Source: Dermacentor variabilis (taxonomy: Eukaryota; Arthropoda; Arachnida; Ixodida; Ixodidae). Taken from it: a stretch of DNA of 64,000 nt. The position numbers and the translations under genes were made by a program. This document shows, piece after piece, positions 1-11,400 of this stretch. Within the stretch, counting starts at the first letter, position 1. Each line of letters starts with the position of its first letter. The stretch is taken from NCBI RefSeq assembly GCF_050947875.1, contig NC_134571.1, positions 1,255,001-1,319,000 on the forward strand, given 5' to 3'. A model generated the notes under the pieces. That model did no database searches, was not told the origin of the DNA, and saw only the letters and a list, made by a program, of their open reading frames with translations.

Positions 1-2068
1 CAGCGCAACACTCGCGCCATCTCTCGCACTGCGCCCCAACCACATCGACCGCCGCGGGCATCACGCAGGCCACGCGGCTAAGCCGGATTACAGGAGACGC
101 GACATGCGGGAAAAACATATCAAGGGACGCGCGAGAGTCGCGCATCCCCACATCCCCCCAACCTTAAATCACCACATATTCCGGCGAGACATGTCCCACG
201 GTGTAACATCAACGCAACGGTGGCCGAACCGAGGAAATGTCCACGCTGTCCATAGCATGCGAGCCGACATTGTCCCTGAGTACACCGCTGGCGTCCGCCG
301 GTCACAGCAGCAGCTTTGCGGACTCGACGGCACGATCCCAGGCCAGGACTCCGGAGACGACGACGCAGTAGTCGGTACGAGCAAGCGTCGCTCAAGCCGA
401 CGCGCCCTGCTGGCAAGAGCCGCCGTAGCTGTCGGTGACCGCCGGCTCTTTTGTCCGCCGCCGAGGGTTGTGAGCTGGATACAGGAGGCCGCCGAAGTCG
501 CTGCGCCGAACTGGCCACAGCATCACCATCGCCCGGGGTGGCTCGATCGTAGTCCGGGGCAGCAGCGCAGACGATGTGCAGGTGACAGCAAGCCAGGGGT
601 GACTCCAATCACGCTGCGTACACTCAACACATTCGGCAAACACTAAAGTAGTGCAAGGGAGAGGAATTATGCATGCGCATCGCCCACGTGGTACGATGTT
701 CAACTCGGCCAGCAAAAGATCGGGCAGCTACTCAGATGCTAAGTTCATGTGAACGAAGCTCGCTTCCTTGAGTCGAACGAGTAATTTCAATTCGTGCGAG
801 GCTAAATAGAATGAGGGAAGCGAATTGCAACACCTCAACGCCACGGTCCACCAGGTTGTGTCCTTCCACGTGTGACAGGCAGCTTCGTAAAGCCTTAGGC
901 CTAAAGCGTCGCTACCCTGACAACAACCGGCATGCAAAAACAACACCCAAAATGAGCGCAAAACAGGCAGCCGCGAGGAGACGTCAGCTCTGTGAGGTGG
1001 TCCTACTCCGCTCGGTGCACACAGCATCCGAGTTGATGGCGCCCACCGTCCCAGACGGTGTCAAAGCGCCCGGTGCCAGGCCGCAATACCAGTCAGCCCG
1101 TAGTGGCACTAGTGGCCCGCGGCCACCCGGCTCCCAGAGCCGCGATTTCATCAGAGTCAAAGAGTTAGAAGACGCTATTTACATAAGAAATTCGGACCAC
1201 CCACGAGGCTTTCGTACTCACTCGCTTCAGGCTTGCCAATATGCTCAGCGGGCGCTATGCCTTGCTCACCCAGGATGCAGACCACGTGGCTCTCGTACCG
1301 ACGAATGTCATTAAAAAAAAACACTTGCGAAAAGGCTTAGCATGTTGACATGTTCATACACACTACAGCCGCCGTTGCCTCGCTCAAAAAGCACGCCGCC
1401 AACGCTAGCGATCAAAATCCGCGCTAGCCCTAAGCTTCAGTTCAAACAAAGGTCTCGAACGAAGCAAAACTGTTAAAACTATCGTCCGATGCCCCAAGAG
1501 TCCCACGTTGGGCAGCCAGATGTGGGGTTCTCCTCCGTGCTCTTGGGACGAAGGAACGACAACACAGTAGTGTAAACAATCACAAGGGCATTTATTGCAC
1601 CTTTCATAGATCAATGCCTGCTAGCCGAGTTGCTATCCACAAAACATGCCGATGGGCACGCGACAAATCTAGAAGTCCAACTCACCGCGACCGGATAGCG
1701 AGAGAATATGTTCGCCCCATGCTGGATCCCAACGCTTGGTCATTCGCGTGTTCCGTCACGCGGACGGTGGCGTGTTCCAAGGCGGCCACGCGAGGCGGTC
1801 TCGCAAGCATGGGTCGGCGGCGCGCGGGTCGTCCACGCTGTTCGCCGACCCGCCGGGAAAAAGACCGCCTGATCTCCCCTGCGCCCCCAAGTAACCCTGC
1901 CGTGAGGCGGCGTTAGCAGCACAACACTCGCGCCATCTCTCGCACTGCGCCCCAACCACATTGACCACCGCGGGCATCACGCAGGCCAAGCGGCGAAGCC
2001 GGATTACAGGAGACGCGACATGCGGGAAAAACATATCAGGGGATGCGCAAGAGTTGCGCATCCCCACA
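1..2068 (-). mobile_element. Non-autonomous LTR retrotransposon (family A), cut by the window edge
   Basis: The 3' LTR survives as 1-152 and the 5' LTR as 1521-2068 (548 bp, minus orientation, TGTGGGGATGCG...CCCCACA). A primer-binding site, TGGCTGCCCAACGTGGGA on the minus strand, lies at 1501-1518. A polypurine tract (AAGGTTGGGGGGA, minus) abuts the LTR at 153-165. The internal 1.37 kb carries no recognisable gag, protease, RT or integrase, so the element must rely on proteins from a relative. A second copy with the same layout is at 51678-54169. Confidence 0.85.
120..608 (-). other. Conserved open frame in family A, unknown product
   Basis: A 162-codon minus-strand frame starting [18 protein letters not shown] runs into the 3' LTR. 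The second copy (52199-52714) keeps the same start and most of the frame. GC-rich sequence leaves several overlapping frames open in both copies, so this may not be a protein. No family recognised. Confidence 0.25.
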
Positions 2069-2324
2069 CGTTATGTGCTCGTCCTCATCTTTTCTGTAGC
2101 CCTATGTCTTGCTTTGCGCTGTACTGCTTACCATTAAGGTAGTAAACTGTTACAGAGGATGTTGCAAAGTTGACATTCACTTGTTCCTAGTCATCTGTAC
2201 GTCATTTCACCAAATAGAGAGAATCAGTCATCTATAGAAACATTTTGTCATTAAATAGAAAATCACTACAGTATGGTTTAAATGCCACGTGTTACACTAG
2301 AAATTAGGAACAAAAGAAAAGTAC

Positions 2325-2450
2325 CTTGTCTCGAACAATGCGCACCAGGAAATGACCTCGAGCACTTGCTTGAGCTGCTTCTGCCTCCAAGAGGCGCTCT
2401 TCTATCCAGACAGACTTCAGCTTCTCAGCCATCATGCGAGGAGTGTCGCC
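2325..2450 (-). CDS. ZDHHC17: ZDHHC17-like coding exon 6 (post-ankyrin linker)
   Basis: The exon is 126 bp, exactly 42 codons, acceptor TTTTGTGCAG, donor GACAAG|GTACTT in phase 0. It encodes [20 protein letters not shown] and a short Ala/Glu-rich helix ending RIVRDK. That is where the family linker runs toward the first membrane segment. No following exon was seen between here and the left edge, which is LTR sequence, so the gene continues outside the window. Confidence 0.9.
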
Positions 2451-5389
2451 CTGCACAAAAGGCCTCAATGAAAGCATGCACAGCAACATGGGTGTCCTAG
2501 AATTAAATAAAATACAACTGCCTCTAACACAATGCCCTAACTGAACCTACCATGGCACTTGACATATAACCATCAAGCTGCTGAATTCACAAGCCATCAT
2601 AAAAATATGGTCACAAAGAATACAGCAGCCAAACAAATGTGAAGAGGACAAGGAAAATACAGAAAGTAACATAACATTGTTGTAGATAAGATTAATAGTC
2701 AAATATTCACATGTGCCCAGTGCACATGTGACGAGTTTAGAAAGTGAGGCTGCTTCATGGCGGCGTGGCGAAAGCTGCCATGAAGCCACACTTTTATGCA
2801 AATTTTCAGTGCTGTGAAGCCACACCTTAAGGCTAAATTCGCTTATATCCTGCACCTCGACATTAAGCGCGAGACATACGGTGCGATTTTGCAGGTGATC
2901 CGTTATACGAACATTTGCATCAGCAGCCGCTCTCAACAGGTTTCGCCGCATGCGACCAACTTGCTGGATATGGTCTCACACCTGCCGCGTCGGTTGGATG
3001 GCCGCAGCCAATAATAGCGCCGCTAGCGTGCATGTTGTAGCCACACGGTATACCTGGCGAGGCGGGGCTGGTGAGCAAGTTCCTTGCGGCTCCGATCAGG
3101 GTTGCCAGGTTTGGCTACTTTGAGTCAAAATGGCTACTTTTGAAGGTTTGTGGCAGGAAAATTTTAGGGTTGGCTCCTTGTCTACTTTCTGGCTATTCTT
3201 AAAACCAACATTTTCCTACAGTAATTACATACAAACTAGACAAAATATTATAAATAATATAATTTGCTGTACTGTGCCTCTTACGACACACACAATGTGC
3301 AACGACCGTCTTCACCATGTGTATTTGGAAGGGATGACGGAACCTCCACTTTGTAACCGACAAAATTAATTCGACAAGGAACACCTGGATCATTCCGTGG
3401 AACACCTCCTTTTATATTTGATTGCTCGGAAAATTATACGGTAGAAGCAAAAGTTTTATTACAATTCCATAATGAATTTGAGCAAAGGCATGCGAGCACA
3501 CAACAATATATGGCTATAAACACTACTACAAAAACACTTTTCTTAAGTACTAGAAATTTTGACTGCTCTATGATATTCCCTTGTAAAGTTTAGATACTTA
3601 GATATGGCACAGGGATACATTGACATATGGATAGAGAGCGAGGATTGTGCATATACAACATATTCGCTGGTTCTACACTTCAGTGACAACTACTTGCGTT
3701 TACTTAATCATAGATGCAGGGATAACAATTCATGAATACGATTATGGAGCCACCAGTTCTAACTGATCTTCCTTTGCAAAATCGCCAGAACTATACACAT
3801 GAGCGAAAGTAATGAAAAACAACTTTTGCATCATGCCACACGTGAACCCTTCTTAAGGCTTTGTAGGATTTGTCGAACGATCTCGCCGCTGCCACCAGTT
3901 GAAGGGGTTATAGGTCGTAGAGAGAAGCTTGGAAGGAACTAGGCATACAAGGTTTATGTATTTACAGTATTTACATTTTAAACAAGAGATACATTTACAC
4001 AGTCTAGCGTGACTCCCAAATGGAGCCTGCAAGACGAAGCATACAGCAAACGAGCACACAGCTCATGAGTACGATCACAGAGCACACTGACGAGCACCCA
4101 CTAGCAGCCGACAAATAGCCGCTTATAAACACTCTATTGGTCTCTAGTTCCCTAGGTGAGAGAACCGTTCGACCAGTCATCGAAGTTGACCCGCCGGTTG
4201 TCCATTATCTTGAGTCTTGAAAGGCGCGTCGGTTCCCCGAGCTGACCCCCGCAGCGCGGCTGCCGGTTGCCCATTGTCTTGCGCCTCTAAATTCCAGAGC
4301 TGCCTTTTTTCTGTAGTCACCATGAGTGTCGGCAGACTGTGACAAATCCTGGGGCCCCCGTACCGCAAAGCCCCCTTTTGTTAGGGAAAGCTCTTCTTGC
4401 TGCAGAGAGACCATGACGACCCGGCAAATCAAGCAACAATACGTTGGGTGCCAAACGTGGCCCGCCCTGCTGTCATCACCGGTTCTCCGAACGAGGCGCA
4501 TGGTGGATTAGCGCTGTCATCCTCCCTGGTTCTCCGAAGGGCGTCAGCACCGCGGGTCGATCGAAGCACGTGCAGCGGGATGAAATAGTATTGCAGAGCA
4601 GTATCCCTGCAGGCCGATCCTAACAGCTTGTAGCGCAGCTCAGAAAGAGCAAAAAGGAAGGTGGAAGGGGTAACGAACAGGAACAGAGAACAGTGTGAGC
4701 GCTCACTCTGTTCTCCATTTCCTTTCATTACTCGTTCCTTTTTGCTCTTTCTGAGCTGCGCTACAAGCCTAAAAAGTAATGACATACCAACTCGCCCTAG
4801 CTGCCACGCTTTTGACACGTGAACCCCTATTGCATCACAGCCAGGTACTTGATTTCATTTTTGGCGAGGGCAATAGATGACATGATGATGCAAAGGTCAC
4901 CCAGCCGCTGTATCTTATCAGCCTCTATGATTTCACATGCAAGCTGTTCTCGGTGTCTGGAGATTATGACGCAGTTTTCAAATTCAGGGTCACAAAGGCA
5001 GTCTCTGCAGGGGGCACAGCACCGATACTACCATGGGGCACTCACCATTGCTGTTATTCCAGGTGACCCTCTTGCTTGGCGTGCCTACGAATTCTCTGAG
5101 CACCGAACCACGCTTCAAAGCTACTGTTGTTCAAATTCAAAGAATTTGAACAACAGTACTTACCCAGTCCCACAGCTACAGAGACCGATGTCGTGGAAGA
5201 GGTACATTAAAGAGCGTCATGTATGTACACATTGCCACATACTCAATAACCTAAGTTGGTTCGACGGTTAGCTTTGAGCCCTGTTACCTAAGCACAGCAG
5301 CCCAATGCACTACCCATTCAACCACTGACTACCCAGTGACCCAGGTAGGCGGGAAAACAGTGAGCTGCAAACATACATACGAACAGATG

Positions 5390-5427
<38 letters not shown>

Positions 5428-8400
5428 GTCGAACCCACTCATAACAATATTCAAGTGCCATGAACATTCCATTGTTATAATCCATAATTGTTATAACCAG
5501 ATCGCATGTAAAAATAAAAACAGTGCGATGGCAGAGCTGTTGTGAGAAAACTATAATCGCGAGGACGCCAGGACCCCTCCCCACCGCCTTCCTGCATCTG
5601 GCAGTCAATTGTGTTGACTCGTTTAACTGTTTAATCTTGCTTCCTAAACACTCAGACCACATGTAACAAGCCATGGTTGTCGGCGTTCAAGAATGGAACT
5701 GCTACAACTGCAATGAGGGGTAGCAAGCAGCAAGTGACATGTCAGACTCGCCGAGGCATCACTTTGGTGGTTCCAAAAGGGGCCTTTTAAATAATGCGAG
5801 AAGGTTTCCGTGGTATCCTCTCGGCTTGACAAATCCAGAAGAAACACTGGGGCGAGAGCGCCACAAGCATTTTGCCATGTATCTCTCACTGGCTTGCACG
5901 AGAAAACCTTATGTCCGTCAGCCTTGCTTGCTTTAAGCGAAGCTTCCTAACATCCTTCTCTAAGACATCCAAGTGCTCCACGTAGTGCAGCGGAAAGTCC
6001 CTCATAAAACTGAAGCCCCAGGGCAATTGAATCATCTGCAGAGCCTCCTGCAAGGACAATGCTGAAGCAGCCTGCCCTACCACGTTGTCGCTGCCATCAT
6101 TGCTGTCACAGTCGCTGTAGATATCCGAAGCAAGTTTGTTCGCAACAATCGCCTCATTGGTTAGAAGCACTTTGTCTCCAAATCTATAGCAGTGCGCTTT
6201 CTTTTCACTGGCAATGTCGTGCATTGCTGATGTTCAGAGGGCAGATCAGCCCTCTTCCGTTTCGGCGGCGAGTCAAACGAGGCATGAACGACTTCGACAC
6301 AACCAACAAAAACGAGCATGAGCGACTTAATTCATTGGCAGAAGAGCACAGAACGAGGGGCCAGCGAGCAATCTGGGAGCAGTGCCAATGGCAGCACGGT
6401 CAGCACAGTTGGCACAGTCCATAAGCGTTTTGAAGGGTGGCGCGGCACAGAGCTATGGGTGCAGTCCATTCGTGTTCAGTGGGGTGGAAGGGCAACTCCG
6501 CGACACATACACCTCACCCGGCATACCAACTCATCTCCCTCATATACAGGACAGCCAAACACAGAACACCAACATAACAGAGGCAAAGGTTAGAGCAGCC
6601 CTCTCGACTCTTTGCACCAATTCCACACCTGGTGCCGTCCAGGTCACTATCACAACACTCCGTAATCTGGACAATGGATCAATTTCTTGCATCACGGAGT
6701 ACTTCAACCAGTGTTGTTAGGAGGGCACCCTCCAGTCCTGGCACCACACGAAGGTAATCTTCATCCCAAAGCCCAACAAACCAATTTAATTCCAAAACCT
6801 TCGCCCAATCTCGCTAACCTCGTGTATCAGAAAGCTTTTCGAGCACATGGTATCATCGAGGCTCACACAGCACATGGCAGACCATGACTTATACCCTCAC
6901 AGCATGGTGGGATTCCACCCCCATTTGTCCAGAGAAGACACCATGTTGCAAATCACCTATGTCATCTTTGACGCTCATTCCAGGTCACATCAAGACAGTC
7001 TTGGCTTGGGATTTATCCAAAGCCTTTGGTTGCGTTGAACACCATGCGATCATGACTGAACTCTCCCCACTGAATGTGGGTGCACGTACTGTGGGAATGC
7101 GCGACTCTCACATGTCCCCTGATATCTTGTTTTCCCGCACGGCTCGCGTGACCGTATGCGCGTACAACCAGGTGTTGGGATCCAGCATGGGGCGAACATA
7201 TTCGCTCGCTATCCGGTCGCGGTGAGTCGGACTTCTAGATTTGTCGCGCGCCCATCGGCATGTTTTGTGGATGGCAACTCGGCTAGCAGGCACTGATCTA
7301 TGAAAGGTGTAATAAATGCCCTTGTGATTGTTTGCACTACTGTGTTGTCGTTCCTTTGTCCCAAGAGTACGGATGTAAGAACCCCACAGTACATACACCT
7401 ACATTCAGGCATTTCTCACAGCATGCACAGCTGAGCTTCACTTCGGCTCTCTCACCTGCCCCACATACTCTCTAAAAAGCATCAGCACCCCGCAAGGGTC
7501 CATCCTCTCACCTTTCTTATTTAATATCACTCTCATCCTCCTAGCACGAGAATTGGCAGCTGTTCCTAACCTGAAACATACTCTCTACGCTGACATTACA
7601 CTATGGACCACCCATGGTAGTGATGGCGCCATAAAGGACGCCAACCCAACAGCCGCCAATCTGACCCAAAACTATGCAATTAGCATAGGACTTTCTTGTT
7701 CCCTAGGGAGGTCCGGGTCACTCTGCATCCATCCCAAGAACCGTAACTCGCTCTGCTCTCCCATCGTCATCGAACTGGATGGCAGACTGGTATCAGAGGT
7801 CGAAACCCTCAGGATACTGAGTATGCATATCCAGGTTGATAAGAAGCAGACCACTACACTCTGGAGACTGAAACAGGCAGTAGGGGCACTCTCAAACCTC
7901 ATCTGCCGGATCTCGGGCCACCACAAAGGCAAGCGGGAGCGTGATCTATACCGCCCTGTTCACGCTTTTCTATTCAGCCCATGCACTCACCCCCCATCTC
8001 CAGCTTTCTCACTGTGACACTGACGCCATGGATGCTCTTATTTGTCACGCATACAAAGTCGCCCCCGACCTTCCGATAAATACACCTACCGTCTGACTCT
8101 TACGCTAAGCCTTCACAACACAGTCGGGGAACTTGTAGATGCCACCGCCAAGCACAATACCTTCGTCTCACACAAACAGACACTGGCCTGTATATCCTGC
8201 ATGCCCTTAGAATCCAGATATCGTTCAATAATCCGACATTATACTCCGTAACAAGACCCTTACACCACGAACTGCTCATTAAGCCGCTCCCCTGTAACAT
8301 GCACCCTGACCACCACGACAAGCGCCGCATAGCTCAAGCTACAGCACTCCACTGATATTACGGCTCGGAACCAGATGCTGTATGGGTAGACGCAGCTTGC

Positions 8401-11400
8401 ACGGGCAATGAAACAGTCGTTGCCGTGGTGGATCATACACTCTCCCCCATCGGAACACGTACACTCACCCCAGACACCTCCCTCAAAGCTACAGGGGAAG
8501 CCGCCATTGCCCTAGCCATCGTCAACACAAAAGTACAGTAAGCTTTACCAGATCCCAAAACTGCAATCAGGAATTTCAAACGAGGCCGAGTCCACGTCCC
8601 TGCTTTTTGCATACTCGACTCGCCCATTGCACCCCCGCTCCGTCATGTGGAGGTGATTTGGTTGACCGCACACGGCCAGAATCCTGGAAACGAGGCCATC
8701 AACCTCTTAGCCCGAAATTCTTTAAACCAGGCTCTTGCGGCCTCCGATCGGGGATTCACAAAGGAGCATGTGCACACATTCAACGTCTGACGCAGGCCTC
8801 CAAGGTGGCGCATCAGCTGCACCCTCCACCCCACAACTCCCTTTGCACTCGACAACCAACCGTTGGTCGCCAATTATGAACATGCACTTGCCCCTCTTCT
8901 CTCACTCTTTCTCACTTCAGCCTGTATTTTCTGTCATAACCTCATGCTTCTGCTCTCCATCTCCTTTCTCAGTGCCCAGCAGATCCTCCCCCATGGGGCC
9001 TAGAGCACCTGAAGACCTGAGAGGACTGGGAGACCCTGCTGCACTTTGGAGACCCAGTCGTTCAGACCACAGCCGCTGATCGGGCTGCCCCGTTATCAAC
9101 CAAAGGAACATAAATGCTGCGCTCCGGAGACCTGGTCGTTCAAACCACAGCTCTTGCTCGGGCTGCCCCGTTATGGACCAAAGGAACATAAATACTTGAG
9201 TGCAGTGGGGTCGTGCGGAGGCCCGGGAGCCTGCGTTCTCCAAACTTTTCAGTCTCCATAAAATTTGTGATGATGATGATGGCAATGAGAGAGAAACACG
9301 CAAGGCTGGCGATGCGGAGAGGGCAGGAAAACAGCTTCTATTGCATGAGCATGCTGCGGCCGTCGGGGTGGCAGGTGATCATGCAGCAGCTCGAATTTCT
9401 TTTTTATTATTATTTATTTTCAAGGCCCCCCTCCCCCCACTTCACATTCCATTTCCATACCTTTCAGCAACGACACCTGGCAGCCAGACTTCATTGTTAT
9501 AACCAATAATGCGGCATGAGGACATTGTAGTAGGTGGGTTGTTTCACCATAGAAAACATACAAAACTTGACCATGCAGCAGCTTCTCATTGTTATAACCG
9601 ATATATTGTTAAAGCCGTGTGAGGGTAACAGGCCGATACCAGGTGGCGTAGAGCCACAGGCACGAGATGGTAGGCAACCATGTAGAGTAGCAGGCACAGG
9701 ATAGTAGGCAACGGTGTATGACGGGCAGGGAAAATATGGAAGGCATGTGTGCACGGTCGGCATGCCGGGAGCGCGCGACAACGAACTGAGTGAGTGAAGT
9801 AATCGGCGGAGCAAGTCGCATGCGGCGCAGCGGGACGGAACGCAGACTGCGTGTGTGCGTGCGCCGAGGATTCGCCGAAATAAAAAACGTACTTGACAAC
9901 CGGTATCACACATATAGCTCTCTGAAAGTGTGTGAAGAACCCCAAGAATGCCAATGCATTAATATTGCTTGCAATAAATTTTTGCTGTACGTACGAGTTT
10001 TCCATCATTTCCTACAACTGGAAACTACAATAAAAACATTGACCACAGAGGCACGGTTTTTGCAAAAAAATTTCACCCTCAAATGCTTATTAAAACTCTG
10101 ATGGTGGCAGACGATGCTCAAACACACGCCTTATGTCTTTTGTCGTCCTATTAGACGTTTCAACAAACTGCCCTATAGGTAAAGTTAGTCGAGCACAGTT
10201 AACTTTAAAGTTTGATGAGCACAGAGCACACTGCCACACCGCTCTCTCGATGCTGGTCCCTCTTCCAAGTCTTTTTTTCCCTCTCGTTGTACATGCAGTT
10301 TGTTATTTGAGACCTCTCTTCCTGGTTCGTCAAGGCTTGTCATGAAGAAGACGAATACTGTTTTAGACATTTTGGAGCCCTAAAATATCAGATGTGCCTC
10401 TGCATATTGTGTCCATAATGGAAGCAGCTGTGGTGCAATGCTAAGAACAGCTGCATAGCGCAAGCACATATAAAAGATGAAAAAACAGACAAGCCGGGGC
10501 CCAAACTGTCACGATGGCAAGCTTTGATTCACTTGATCTAAAGTTCTCAATGCACGGAATATGTTAGACCCAATAAGAAACGTGGCAAGGTGAGAGGTTC
10601 TGGATCACTGCAGCCATTGTAGATGCAGATTATCAGTGTCGAGTTGACAATATCTATAGCTTTGGTGAAGAGTGTTATGTTCCCTCTCACATTTTGCTCC
10701 CATGCATACTTTTCATGGCAAGAACGCTGATAAAGTAATCCCCAATGTGGAGCCTTTCAGGCTGATATGCTCGTAAGACAGACGGTCAAGGATTTTTTTA
10801 TTGCAAATAGTCTTCCAGTCAGCAAAGCTCTTTGTTGAAAGTCGAGGTATTGTTAGAATTCTAAACAGTACCTTGTAGCCCTCATCAGCACACGTAGGAA
10901 TGAATTTAAGGATCCTATGAAGTCCTTTTCCAGCTTGAGATGTACGGCTCAAGTTATAGCACATGCGAACAAAGCGACAGACCTTTTCGACGTCCCACTG
11001 CTTCACATACAGCGGTCCAATCAAATCTAGTTCCTCAAAATTGTTTTGATATGATAAATTTATTGACTCGTAGACATTTCCACATCGTCTGCATGTTTTG
11101 TGCTGCAACACTGACAAACAGTGCATCCTCTTATGACCTTTTCCACAAATTGGCAACTTTGTAGAATTAAAAATCTATGCCTCAGCAAGTTCGCATGACA
11201 GTTTATACAAACTGCAACGAAGAAGAGAGACACTAGTGGGTTCAGCACTACTGTATCAACATACTAGTGGATCGAGCACTCTTGCTCGGCAACGGCTCTC
11301 GTGCTTGAAAGATGTCCCTGTCCTGACGGTTGATATTGCGTTGCTTTGAGCTCTGCCAAATAAACACCTTTAGGGGAAAAAAAATTATATACATATATTT

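Larger units (their letters stand above)
6235..9283 (+). pseudogene. I-clade-like LINE: reverse transcriptase, RNase H and C-terminal region, 5' truncated
   Basis: Frame-shifted coding runs show LRPISLTSC (about 6800), the palm motif as LYADITLW (about 7588; one Asp of the expected YADD is missing), an RNase H segment with [12 protein letters not shown] (about 8500) and [20 protein letters not shown] (about 8650), then a C-terminal domain. An RNase H domain in a LINE points to the I-like group. The 3' end carries a TGATGATGATGATGG tail (9268-9283). Multiple stops, the lost catalytic Asp and a solo LTR at 7090-7388 show it is inactive. A 78-bp in-frame tandem duplication lies near the end. Confidence 0.8.

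Noticed and set aside
104..646. Plus-strand 180-codon frame at the left edge
   Set aside because: It starts inside the LTR and crosses into the element interior. The corresponding frame in the second copy is disrupted near the LTR boundary, so it is a GC-rich by-product.
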